This document shows, piece by piece, positions 43,055-53,177 of a stretch of DNA of 64,000 nt (position 1 is its first letter; each line of letters starts with the position of its first letter). Source of the DNA: Adiantum capillus-veneris (Eukaryota > Streptophyta > Polypodiopsida > Polypodiales > Pteridaceae); the NCBI GenBank assembly GCA_014529385.2, contig CM043961.1, forward strand, positions 12,650,478 through 12,714,477. The letters run 5' to 3'. Below the pieces are notes generated by a model that did not search any database, was not told the DNA's origin, and saw only the letters and a program-made list of their open reading frames with translations. The position numbers and the translations under genes are program-made.

Positions 43055-44450
43055 GACAAAGCATCTGCCATCAAGTTCTTCTGTCCCTGCACATGGACAA
43101 TCTGGAAGTGAAACTGTGACAAGATTTTAGCCCACCGCATCTGCTTTTCTGATAGCTGCTTCTGTGACAAGAAGTAGCGTAAACTCTGATGATCAGTGAA
43201 GACCGTAAAATCGGCTTTGAGTAGGTAATGTCGCCTCTGAGTAAGAGCATGGATAACCGCCAAAAGCTCCTTCTCATATATCTGTGCTGTCTATTTTGGC
43301 CTTGAAAACAATTGGCTCTCATAGGCAATGACATGGCCTTCTTGCATTAAGACCGCACCCAGACTACGACCACAAGCATCACAATATACTTCGAATGACT
43401 TTTGCAAATCCGGCAAAGTCAAAACTGGTCCTGTAGTCAATATCTCTTTCAATGTTTGAAAGGCAGTCACCTCTGTGGGTCCCCACGAGAAAGGGACTCC
43501 TTTCTGTGTCAAGATATGCAAAGGGGAAGCAACCTCTGCAAACTTTCTAATGAACCGCCGGTAGTAAGAACATAAGCCCAAGAAGCTTCTAACTTCATGG
43601 AGATTCTTCAAATCGGGCCAATCACGTATAGTCTAAATCTTGGCCGGGTCCATCTGCACTCCTGCTGCTGAGACAATGTGTCCCAAAAAGTGTATCTCTG
43701 ATAAGAAAAATTCACTTTTCTTTGCATGGATCAGCAACCTGTGATCTCTCAATGCCTGAAAGAGCTGTAGCAGATGTTTACTATGTTCTGTCTCATCCTT
43801 GGAGAAGACAATAATGTCATCAAAGAAAGTGCCAACAAAAGATCTTTACTCTCGGAAAAATCCTGTCCATCATTCGGTTAAAGTCGCTGGAGCATTGGTA
43901 AGGCCAAAAGGCATCACCAAAAATTCAAATAATTCGAAGCTCGTCCGAAAGCTGTCTTGTAGACATCTCGCAGTGAGATTCGGATTTGATGATATCTGCT
44001 CTTCATGCTGAAACAAGAGGATCCCTATAGTCGATCAAGAATATCATCGATCCTCAGAATCGGAAATCTGGTCTTGATGGTGATTTTATTGAGAGCTCTA
44101 AAATCAGTGCACATTCTCCAAGATCCGTCTTTCTTCAAAACCAACAACACCGGAGAGCAGTAAGGTGAAGTACTCGGCTGGATAAGACCCTTTCCAAGAG
44201 GTCTTTCTCTTGGTTCATAATCTATTCATTCTGGGCTCGGCTCACATGGTAAGGTGGCCGGTTCGGTGGTGTGCTTCCAGGTATCAGATCAATGGTATGA
44301 TCTTCAGGACGAGTTGGTGGCAACTCGTCTAGCAGGCCCTCAGAGAAGCAATCGGCATGAGTGTGGAGAAAATCTTGGCGTTGTTTTTCGAGGTCAAAAC
44401 ATGTTCGATCATCATTCAGTTCTGCGAATTTCATCAAGTACAATCTCTGT
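43055..44450 (-). pseudogene. Chromovirus A reverse transcriptase and RNase H
   Basis: Leftward: HTIDLIPGSTPPNRPPYHVS, then RT pieces in broken frames (KKDGSWRMC-like near 44130, FFDDIIVFS-like near 43810), FLGHIVSAAGVQMDPAK near 43670, then clean stretches EVRSFLGLCSYYRRFI, TLPDLQKSFEVYCDACGRSL, VFTDHQSLRYFLSQKQL and FQIVHVQGQKNLMADALS up to element B. RNase H keeps the TDHQ motif. Confidence 0.82.
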
Positions 44451-44470
44451 GCCCTTCATTTGTCAAAGTC

Positions 44471-44820
44471 TCTTTCTCAGTCCGATTGTCAACCACGGCG
44501 TTGTTCTTGTGGTAGCAAGGGATTCCAAGGAGGACGTCACAACCTCCTAAGGGCATTACGTAGAAGTCCTCATGCCCTAAACACCCGTGACATTGCAAAT
44601 GAAGTTTGCCAATGATCAGTGTAATGGCAACTTCCCGTCCGGGTGCCGCTAGAACTGCCTCCGCCTATGGCCTCAGCCTGTCGGGCGTAATTCCAAATCG
44701 AGCTGCCAATTCAAGTGAAAAGAAGCTGACCTTGGCTCCTCCATCAAAGAAAACGAGGGCATCCTAATCTTTCAGTTTGCCTTAAGTGTAGCAAAGTTTT
44801 GTACTTTTGTTCATCCGATT
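44471..44820 (-). pseudogene. Chromovirus A protease
   Basis: DALVFFDGGAK near 44755 is the active site (D-G-G), followed by ELAARFGITPDRLRP and VAITLIIGKLHLQCHGCLG, to DVLLGIPCYHKN near 44500. Broken by TAG codons. It lies in the -1 frame relative to gag once a 16-bp duplication in gag is discounted. Confidence 0.7.
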
Positions 44821-44892
44821 CGGTTCGGGCCCCACGCAATGTGGTACCAGTTCTGTTTTCATATGCCTTTTCTGCCACATTTCTCTGTTGCT

Positions 44893-46105
44893 CTATTTCT
44901 CTGTTGCTCTAGAACTCTCTGGCATGTCTGTAGTCTGTTCTTGTTGTGCCTTTTTGGGGCACTTTGCGGAGATGTGTCCAAATTCCCCGCAACCAAAACA
45001 CTTCTCCTCTTTGAGATAGATAGCCCTTTCTCTAAGTGTCTGACGGGGAGGTGTATCTTTCTTTTCTTTGTCGTGGGAACTCTTTCTCTTTCTACTTTCA
45101 TTGTGAGAGGTCTGTTGGGTTCTCTGAGTCAAGATCTCATCAGTGGGGTAAGTCAAATTTCCGGAATGTATCGCAAAACCCTGTTTCGCATGACCCATCA
45201 ATTCTTGAATAGAATTCAACTTTTGTTCCAAGCAGTAGTCTCGGATCTTTGTAGGAAGTCCATGGCAAAACCGCTCAATCTTTTCCTTAAACAAGACCTT
45301 ATGATTCCAAGCGGTTCGTATATCTCGTTTGTACTCCCGAGTCAGCCAAGAAGCAATAAAGAGCCTTTTGAATTTCAACCATGTAACTGGAGCTTCCTTC
45401 CTCAGAAGCAGAGTGGACCACCATGTTCGAGCATCTCGGAACCCAGAAAAGGATTTAAATTTAATCGACCGTCCACTTCTTTAAATTCTTTTGTTGTCTT
45501 GCTCTTGTCTTCGAGGAAGTCATATTGGTTGGCTTTCTAGAAGTGCTTCTTTTCAAGAGTGCTTGTCCATGTCTTTCTACGAATACAGGATCCGCTTTGC
45601 TGCACTTGTCTGTCTTTTCGACTTTCCTCCCTACTTGAGAGGAGAAGCAATGGCCACATGCCATCTCGAGTAAATCTTATCAATGGGGTAATTTTTCAGG
45701 TGTTTCGCCAACATCGAGTCCTTGGAGTACTGAATCAATCTATTTACACATATGCCAATTTGGAGTTGACGTTTGTGCTCCTTTCTAGCAAACAAATTTT
45801 TTTTTGCCTCAAATCTTCATTCTTTTCTTTAGTTTCCGTGCCGGATCTTCAACTTTTGTTTGCCTTCCCACTGAGAGGTGTCATCTCTATCAAATTCTCC
45901 ACAAGAACCCATGTGTAATATGGGACTCTTTATGGCTTTATGCCCTGTAAGATAGAGCGATGAAGACGGGAGCTCGCCCGATGCGCGATGTATGAAGGGT
46001 GGGAGTGCCTAATAAATCCAAGGTGGGGACATGAAGATTCTTTTCCAAAAGCTGTGTGCGCTGCAAAAAGGATCGTATCCTCCGTAGAAGAAGAATCTTT
46101 CTGTG
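44893..46105 (-). pseudogene. Chromovirus A gag
   Basis: The readable end (45378-44893) has FKRLFIASWLTREYKRD, RFCHGLPTKIRDYCLEQK, ELMGHAKQGFAIHSGNL and zinc knuckle CFGCGEFGHISAKC at 45000-44959. About 60 codons are missing between RTAWNH and KVLFKEKIERF. A 16-bp direct duplication (44879-44910) ends the frame early. The N-terminal half (45400-46105) is only traceable in fragments. Confidence 0.75.
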
Positions 46106-46117
46106 TTCTAATACTAG

Positions 46118-46614
46118 TGTAACAAACTTGGACACCCCAAGTCAAGATTCTACTGCGATACAACAGAGATTCACTTCAAAACAGTTCACAATCAACACTT
46201 GATTCGACATGGCCCGGCAGAGTTCAGTGCCTAGAGATATTGGCCCCAAAGACTGGCGCCCCTTTCGATACTTCTTTTTGTATTAATCTGTGTTCAAAGT
46301 ACAAGAGAGTGGGAGGGTTCTCACTCTCAGACTCTGCGTCCAGATGCTCTGAGAAGTGAGGGCCCTGCCCACTTATTTATAAGTTACAAGGGATGCCTAA
46401 AAGCAGAGCCCCAAAAGCAGTAAAATAAAGCAACTGATCCCAAAAGCTGCCCCAAAACAGCCAACGTAAATCTGGGATTTCTGTACTCTACTGCCACGTC
46501 AGCACTTTCAGCGTGAATTGCAGAATTTTGCCACGTTAGTATGCTACCGCGTTTTCTGGGCCTGTCCAGTCAGTGTGGGTGTATCCGTGCATGCCATGTC
46601 ACTGGTTTATGACA
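46118..46614 (-). repeat. 5' LTR of chromovirus A
   Basis: TGTAACAAACTTGGACACC to GGTTTATGACA. The adjoining primer site is decayed (TTCTAATACTA at 46106-46116). Confidence 0.88.
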
Positions 46615-46619
46615 GAAAT
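46615..46619. repeat. Target duplication of element A, right
   Basis: GAAAT, matching 33606-33610. Confidence 0.9.
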
Positions 46620-48184
46620 AACCAATGCTGACCAAGAATCATGTCGTAATAAGATAGAGGCATAACTTCAAAATCCAGTTGATCCGCATAATTTTGAATC
46701 TCGAACTGCAATTGTCGAATTGTCTCATCACAAGTTAAAATTGATCCATTTGCTAATTCCAATTCATATAAGTGAGATGTCTTCTGAGTTGGTAAGCAAA
46801 GCTATTGAACTATCTGAGTACTGACGAATGTTACCAACAACTTTCCTTGATTGACAGATTATTCGAGTGTTTGCTGTCCACCAAAATGTTGATGGAGCGA
46901 CCATTGAGAGTTCCAAGAAGGCTCAAAACTTGCTTTGAGAGAGGCTCCAAAACTGAAGAATCACACTGAGCATGCTTCATAAGAATAGTTGTATCCTCTG
47001 AGACATGAATTGTGTTGACCACAGATTTTTCTTTATCTTGAGCAGAAGCTGGTTGTTCAAAATTCGATGATGTTTTCGCGTTGGAATTTCTGTTCAAATT
47101 AGACGGTTTGGTCTCTTTGGACATTGATACCATCTATGGTCGCGCCACAAATCGTACATAAACCATCCTTCTTTGAAGTCGAAGATGCATTTTACGAAGA
47201 GCCTTGCTGAGTATTGAGTATTGGAATGCCGATCTTGAGAAAAATTACGTCCTTTACCACGATCAAGTGGAGGAACATTTGAGGAAGATCTGGTTTGAGA
47301 CTGTCGATCTTGAGAGTAGGACCTTGAAGTTGAATAAGGCTCCGTTGCTTGCTGTCTGAACTGAGATTGGTGATGATGACTTTGGCTATAGCGTTTTCTA
47401 CGATCGCGCTGTGAAAAGCGAGCGCTTGGTGAAGATCTGTCACTAGGGAGAAAATTCAGTTTAGGGTGCCGATTATCGCCAAAACGCTCGATATAGGCGA
47501 TTGCAGCATCCAAGGTAGTAGGGTTGTATTTGTGCACATCGTCCTTCAAGTTGGGTTCGAGTCCATAGATAAAGTTGTGAAGTTTATCAGAGGGACTAAG
47601 GGTCTCTATATTCAGAGTTAGCCTTTGGAACTCTGTGATGTATGCGGCCAAGGAACCTATTTGGCGTAGGTGGCGACGAGAGGACCGGGCAAGAAAATCC
47701 GCATTGGCAGGTTTGAACGCCTTGCGAATAGCACGCCGGAATTTATCCCAAGAAGGTGTGTGTCTACCATCAGCAACCCGTCGTTGCCACCAAAGAAATG
47801 CTGTGTCCTTGAGTAAAGAACTAGCAAGTGCAACTTTTTTACTCTCAACCAAATTTGTGTTTGATAAGTAAACCTCCGTTTGAACAACCATTGGTCCAGC
47901 ACGCGCTTGTCGCGGCGACCATTATAGGGTTCATGCAGTTTAACATCAAGCTTCTTCTTCTGTGCAGCATTCAAAATTTTATAAAATAATTGAAGTTTGT
48001 GATTGTTTACCTCATCAGTTGGATCTGGTTCATTTTGTTCGTCTACTGAAGTTTCGGTAGAAAGTGGTGGAGAAGTAGGATTAGTCGTCTGAGAAGAAGT
48101 AGGACAACTCCGAGAAGTGTTTTGCGTCTACATCTCATCTAAGCGAGTGTGAAGTGATACGAGGCTTGTCGAAAGTGTGGCCAT
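46620..48184 (-). pseudogene. Element F gag and protease
   Basis: ATG at 48184 starts MATLSTSLVSLHTRLDEM, then TAG. After it TSVDEQNEPDPTDEV, KKLDVKLHEPYNGRRDKR, and after a shift near 47890 the gag core ALASSLLKDTAFLWWQRRV, RRAIRKAFKPANADFL and IETLSPSDKLHNFIYGLEP, then a Ser/Arg/Gln-rich tail (47440-47200). A CX2C knuckle is suggested by MYDLWRDHRWYQCP but is damaged. The protease follows (LLGTLNGRSINILVDSKHS, active site D-S-K) and reaches DMILGQHWLF at 46620, where element A is inserted. Confidence 0.75.
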
Positions 48185-48500
48185 CTACTCCTTGATGAAC
48201 CAAGGGTAGTGTTTGTTCACATGAAGGGACACAGGCCAACTACGAAAGGACACATCCTAATGAAGAGGTTTGCGAATCGGACTCTAGCACGAAAACCCAG
48301 CACACTCTATGGGTACGCCGCGCACACACATCTGTGTTCTGTTTTCTATATGCAGAATTGAGAAAGAAGGTTTATGTTACCTCATATGCGTAGGTGTGTA
48401 TGTACCATCTTTCTTCGGCTTCCATGCAACTCCAGGAAGGGGGTAGAGTGTAGCGGTGAGGGTGAGAGGCTCACAACCTTTGGGTCTTGGAAAAAAATTT

Positions 48501-48512
48501 GCTCTGATACCA
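48501..48512 (-). promoter_or_regulatory. Primer-binding site of element F
   Basis: GCTCTGATACCA on the top strand, a perfect tRNA-iMet site on the coding strand, one base from the LTR. Confidence 0.92.
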
Positions 48513-48513
48513 C

Positions 48514-48943
48514 TGTGAGGATTAGTTGTGCTAATCCTATAATTAAGACTTAAAACTTCATACTTAAGATCAAACTGAGACTCAAGAGACTGAATGTGTG
48601 TTTGATTGATTGAATGAATGCTTGAAAATCGAATACAATAGGCTCCTTATATAGGAGAGGAAGAGACACAAATGAAAAGACACGTCTCATGGTGACGAGA
48701 CACGACTTTAGACGTAAAGACAGATCCTTTCGGCGAAGAGTTGCAACCATTGGACGAAGAGTCGCAACCGTAGAGCGAAGGGGTGTGACCAGTTGTCAAA
48801 GGAGTGTGGCTTTTGGCAAAGAGGCACGTCTCTTGAGCGAAAGGTCGTGACCATCCAAGCGTAGGGGTTCTCCTTGGCATGGCACTTTGCATATCTGCAA
48901 CTAGGAGTAGATGTAATACTGTATTGTAGTCACAATCGTGACA
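48514..48943 (-). repeat. 5' LTR of element F
   Basis: Begins TGTGAGGATTAG and ends CGTGACA. TATATAGGAG near 48650 probably belongs to the promoter on one strand. Contains repeated GTCGCAACC/GAAGAG words. Confidence 0.85.
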
Positions 48944-48948
48944 AAGCC

Positions 48949-49480
48949 GTTTGGGAGTACCAGAGAAGTGGACGTGGCTTGGGAATTTAATCGGCTTGGT
49001 TAGTGCGGCCACCCTTGGAGTGCGAGAAGGATTACCAGATTTCTGGATCTTGCAACTTCAACATGGCCCCCCTTTGCTCGAACGTTAGCGACATCGATCA
49101 AAACCAACAAATGGCTATGGATAGCAGATCAACCATCAATTAGCGCCCTATGCGTTGACACAGTTCTCAAGGAAACCGGAAAATTGTTTGGCTCGAGATT
49201 GTGAAGCCAAAAGCAAATGCCCGAGTTTGCTAAAGGACAAAGGCAAAGGTTAGCTTGACAAGGATGGCAGTACCAAGACTCAGTTAGCTGCCTGGGTACC
49301 CCGAGGTACGACCACAGTTGTTATGAATGTGACTTGACGCTTATCGGGAGTTTGAAGCCAAAGTCAAAAGCAAGAACACGTAGATAGATAAAGACAAAGG
49401 CAAGTTGAACAGAGATCACGGTAATAAAGACGGAGGTCGACATGGCACACGTGGTGGCGACCACAGTGGCCTCGACGTCA
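48949..49480. other. Internal region of element H, right part, with diverged repeats
   Basis: Non-coding. Two diverged copies of a unit of about 150 bases (49190-49340 and 49345-49490) share GAAGCCAAA, AAAGCAA, GACAAAGGCAA and GTACCAAGAC-like words. Confidence 0.4.
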
Positions 49481-49496
49481 GGCCACTCACAAGCCA

Positions 49497-49666
49497 CCGA
49501 TAACTTGAACTCCAACACAAGTGTCCAAATTAATTATCCGGAGCACTGTTTGCCCCTCTCTGCCACTCACAAGCCTCTCTCTGGCTCAAGCTAGTGCGGC
49601 AGAGAGGGGCAAACAGTGCTCGGGATAATTAATTTGGACACTTTCTGTTGGAGTTCAAGTTATCGG
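49497..49666. repeat. Long near-perfect hairpin
   Basis: Left arm 49497-49564 and right arm 49598-49666 are reverse complements over about 68 bases, with a two- to three-base bulge region and one further mismatch, around a 33-base loop. The loop begins with GCCACTCACAAGCC-related sequence that also stands just left of the hairpin (49482-49495). No target duplication is seen. It may be a foldback element, a small-RNA precursor, or the product of template switching. Confidence 0.85.
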
Positions 49667-50036
49667 TGTTTGAACTCGTAGGTCGGAGTTGAAGGCACAT
49701 GCATCTGGGAGGGAACCAATCAGACGTATCTAAAACACTATGGATGAGTGCACCAATCCATTGTTGTTGGTCGGATTATGGATAGGATGTGTTTCAAAGT
49801 TCATTGTCTTGAAAGTATTTTGGACGTGATGTCAGTTCACAAATGGGGATTCTTGGACGTAGTGTGGTCTACAATTCAATTTTCTACAAGGCAACCGATG
49901 CTCAAGATGGCATTCTTATAAGGAACAAAGCTGAGGGCAGCCAATCCGAGGTGTATCCAATAGACAGATCCTCTATGGGGTGTCCATGGTAGCTTCTTTA
50001 TCGACTTGGTCTCACTATTTATGTCCAATATGAGCT

Positions 50037-50046
50037 GCAGAGAGGG
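50037..50046 (+). promoter_or_regulatory. Polypurine tract of element H
   Basis: GCAGAGAGGG directly before TGTTAGAG of the LTR, the expected priming site for second-strand synthesis. Confidence 0.7.
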
Positions 50047-50250
50047 TGTTAGAGTTTTGGCATCTCAATTGAACTGCCCAATGTGACCCCATTATTTAGT
50101 TTGGCTTTTAGGTATTTATTTTACTTATTTGTCAAAGTCTGGGTAGGGCAATTTACTGAAGTTGCTATGTAAGCAACCCTCAACCCCCATTGTATTATCA
50201 TCATTTCATTGCCAAGGTTGGTTGGTTCTGCAGTCTCTCTCTCTCTAAAG
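50047..50250 (+). repeat. 3' LTR of element H (truncated)
   Basis: Matches 31373-31570 base for base with scattered changes, then diverges at a short CT tract. The R/U5 end seen in the 5' LTR is missing. Confidence 0.75.
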
Positions 50251-50283
50251 GCGTTTTCGTGACACTGCTCTCTCTCCAAACAA

Positions 50284-50286
<3 letters not shown>

Positions 50287-50341
<55 letters not shown>
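50287..50341. repeat. (GA)n microsatellite
   Basis: About 27 GA units, in opposite sense to the CT tract at 50234-50246. GGCGTTTT words lie on both sides. Confidence 0.95.
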
Positions 50342-50343
<2 letters not shown>

Positions 50344-50728
50344 ATTTCAGGCGTTTTACCTGCAAGTAGAAATGTTTCGGCCGCTTCGCTTGTTTCACGT
50401 TTGAGGCCTGCCAAAGGGCGTTTCGCGGTGACACTGCTCTCTCTTCAATTGTTTTGGAGTGCTAGAAGTCAGTTTCAATCTGTTCTTTTCAGTTGGTACG
50501 TGGTGCCCTCCTGTTACAAGACACCTATCAACTTGCAAGCAACATTTCCAAGCTACCTGGGTATGTATTGTAGAAAAGGGTTCTAGAGATGAAGTGCATG
50601 TTGCTAGGAGGAATCATTATCGATGTGCCATTCACTTTGACGATGAGCATCCAACAATTAACAGGAGGAGAAAGAGGAGCAGCCCTGGAAGAGAGGACAC
50701 CGGAAAGATGAGTCTAGCATAGTGCGAA

Positions 50729-51060
50729 GGCATCATGACTAATTGGAGGATGATGAGGAGAAGGATGAGCAAGATGAGGAGACTGGCAAACCTCCATCTT
50801 TGGGTTTTGCATTTGGACGGAAACGGAGCCACATTCTTCGGTCAATGATGTATGATGACTTGGAGCCTAGAAAGGCTAAGAAAGAATTTAAGGATGGCGC
50901 GCAAATTGTCAAGTTCGATCCTTTTGCGGGATTTAAAGATACAAATAAGGCATTGTTCTTTATTCAATAGTTTGATACAGTCTTCTCAGGAGGCAACTGT
51001 ATTGGAACCTCGAAAATGATTAAGGATGCAGAGACTTGGTGTCGATTTTTTTATTGCATG
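50729..51060 (+). pseudogene. Gypsy relic E gag fragment
   Basis: An acidic linker (EDDEEKDEQDEETGKPP) precedes ILRSMMYDDLEPRKAKKEF, AQIVKFDPFAGFKDTNKALF and FDTVFSGGNC, which align with the gag core of C (LKALVYDNVAPLSQLKDYKE, VKFETFRGTEDQLKALTF). A TAG at 50968 and shifts follow. The 5' LTR of this relic was not found. Confidence 0.7.
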
Positions 51061-51259
51061 GAAAAGCACCTCTCAATTGGGTGGGGTTTAAGAGTCTCTT
51101 TTCATCCGTATGGTTGATAGCTTTTGAGCGTGGATGATAGATGAAGAGACAATTTCTCTTTTAGAGATTCTGGGATGTGTTTCTATCATTAGCTTCTTTC
51201 AGGAAGGTCTGTGTGAAAGAACAAATGGAGCGCTGTTGTTCTGGCTTTTCCGATGAGCT

Positions 51260-52105
51260 ACAAAATTGTTTCTGATCTTCCCAGGACTCAAGGTGGGCAT
51301 GACTACATTTGGACTATTGTGGATAAATCCAACGAGTAGGATCACTTCATACCAATAAAGAAGATATTGAAAGCTGATCATTTGGCAAAGATGTTTGTCT
51401 CACACATCTTTGGGTTACATGGGATACCAAAAGTCTTTTGTGTTAGATAGACAAGCAAGATTTACGAGCTTGTTTTGGAGAGCACTGTCTGAGAATGTGG
51501 GTACTTTACTTAAATTCTCTTTATCGTTTCATCCGTAGACCGATGGGCAGTCAGAGATTACCAACTCAATGGTTTAGAGTGTTATATCTTAATAAGTCTC
51601 AGTGGGAGAAATATTTGCTATGGGTGAAGTTTGCTTATCACAACATTGTTCATACTTCAGTGTGGATGGCACCATTTGAGACTGTAGATAGGCTCCACCT
51701 ATCTTGTCCAATAAAGAGATTTTCTATGCAGATTGTTTTGTATAGGATCCCGCCAGTGTTTTTGCCAAGGTTAAGGAGGCTTTGCAGAAGGCTCAAGAAT
51801 GGCTTATGAAAGCAGCAGTCAAGCATCGATGCAACTTGCAAGTTAAAGGAAGATGATTAGGTGTTTCTTGGCTTGAGAAGGCATGCCTTAGAAAGAAGAA
51901 GGGTAAGGAGAAGCTTTTCCCAAGCTTAGTATGTGATACGATGGGCCCTGCTAGATTTCAGAAAAGGTCAAGGGTGTATTCTTTTGATTGAAGTTGCCAA
52001 TTATCACAATGCCTTTCGTACGAGACTACTTCGGCCTTGCAAGGGTGAGATGTAAGAGGAGCAACTAGAGGTAGAAGACATTGAGGAAATTCTTATACCT
52101 GAGCA
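51260..52105 (+). pseudogene. Gypsy relic E integrase and chromodomain start
   Basis: The gag fragment is followed after only about 200 bases by integrase: DLPRTQGGHDYIWTIVDKS, DHFIPIKKILKADHLAKMF, VSHIFGLHGIPKVF and later SQWEKYLLWVKFAYHNIVH. Protease, RT and RNase H are deleted. The last part reads YHNAFRTRLLRPCKG and EDIEEILIPEQS, the start of the chromodomain, where element J is inserted. Confidence 0.75.
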
Positions 52106-52110
52106 GTCCC
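52106..52110. repeat. Target duplication of element J, left
   Basis: GTCCC, identical to 54946-54950. Confidence 0.88.
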
Positions 52111-52453
52111 TGTGAGAGTGCGCGTGTGTGGAAGCGTGAGAGAGGAGAGGAGAGAGAGAGACAGTAGACACAAACGCAAGATGCTGGTTTAGGGAAGAGG
52201 GGGCGATCAGCCCCCCATGACTACCAAAACAGGAAGACCCGTACAATGATCAGATGATATATGAAACGGGTACCCCCTTGGCCCCATATATAGGAGTGCT
52301 TAATGGGAGTCCATACTGAGCGGGTGGCTGCTCCAAATCTGGGTGGCTGGACAAAGGGTGCAACCTATGCATGGGTGGCCAGCCCGGAGACATACTAGCC
52401 GTAAAAGTATTCCGTAGACCTATGTGAAGCAGCAAAGTGGTGTAAATCTAACA
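52111..52453 (-). repeat. 3' LTR of element J
   Basis: Shares long blocks with 54606-54945 (AGACACAAACGCAAGATGCTGG, GGGCGATCAGCCCCCC, CCATATATAGGAGTGC), with noticeable substitutions. Confidence 0.88.
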
Positions 52454-53177
52454 CCCCCTCTCAACATTGGATGTTGAACAAACCGCATGAAGCCGAAGAT
52501 GTGAGGCAAATGTTGAAGATGTCTGTTGCAATGTCCAGTGAAGGATACTCCACGAGGGTAGCAACAGTCTTGGGTGTCCCAACCTCCGAGAGATCTCCAT
52601 GGTAAAGTGCCGTCACGAGCAGTGTAGCAAAATGTTGTACTCCACCGATACAGGGTGAAGATACTGCATGAAGGTCCTGAACTGAGTGTAAAAAACAACT
52701 CCTTGTCGTAAAAGAAGTGCCAATAGACATGCAAGCGTCCTGCCCAATAGGATTTGTGGTGTTTGTAGCCAAAACTTATGGAGAAAATGGGGAAGCCCAA
52801 GAACTGTCATGAGAATGATCGGAAGCTTGTCAGTGCATGTACCTGTAGGCTGTAACCCAGAGTGGCCAGGTAGCTAAGCTGTGAAAAACTCCAAGACGGC
52901 GAGATGTAGCAATCTACGCCATAAACGTCCTCCAAAACAAGGAAAGCCAGACTAAACAGTATGCACTTTAGAAGCTACAGTAAGCTGCAGTAGTCACCGA
53001 TAGACCGCACGGACCACCACTAGCTGGTGTCCTGTTAGTAGGTAGGGTAATCCAAGATGAGGGGAAAGCCAGACTCAACAGTCTGCGCTGTGAAGGACCT
53101 TTGAGAAGAGGTGTGGTCAGACCAAGCTGTTTGCACGGTAATCATCCTGTAGAAGTAGGAAAGCTAGACAGAGAAGT

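Larger units (their letters stand above)
33611..46614 (-). mobile_element. Chromovirus A (Ty3/gypsy), reverse strand
   Basis: LTRs at 33611-34148 and 46118-46614 with 5-bp target duplications GAAAT. It is inserted in the protease frame of F (reverse strand DMILGQHWLF before, QYDPTII after). It carries gag, protease, RT, RNase H, integrase and chromodomain in order, all damaged, and is itself split at 36184/43055 by element B. Confidence 0.9.
32414..48943 (-). mobile_element. Element F, gag-protease-only LTR element
   Basis: Two LTRs of about 0.42 kb flank it: TGTGAGGATTAG to CGTGACA on the right, and a matching left copy. Flanks are GAGCC (32409-32413) and AAGCC (48944-48948), a 4/5 target duplication. 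A perfect primer-binding site lies beside the right LTR, so it reads on the reverse strand. Without the inserted element A its internal region is about 2.7 kb and codes for gag, protease and an acidic tail only. Confidence 0.8.
31373..50250 (+). mobile_element. Element H, coding-poor LTR element hosting the nested stack
   Basis: The LTR at 31373 and its partner at 50047 share TGTTAGAGTTTTGGCATC, CTGGGTAGGGCAATTTA and GCAACCCTCAACC blocks. A primer-binding site follows the first, and a purine tract (GCAGAGAGGG) immediately precedes the second. Internal sequence proper is only 31690-32408 and 48949-50046, about 1.8 kb, with no gag or pol motif, so it is LARD-like and non-autonomous. Everything else between the LTRs belongs to element F and its passengers. 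The 3' LTR end is disrupted. Confidence 0.6.

Noticed and set aside
44839-45540. Forward-strand frame of 233 codons
   Set aside because: It is antisense to the gag of chromovirus A, whose zinc knuckle and capsid motifs lie on the reverse strand.
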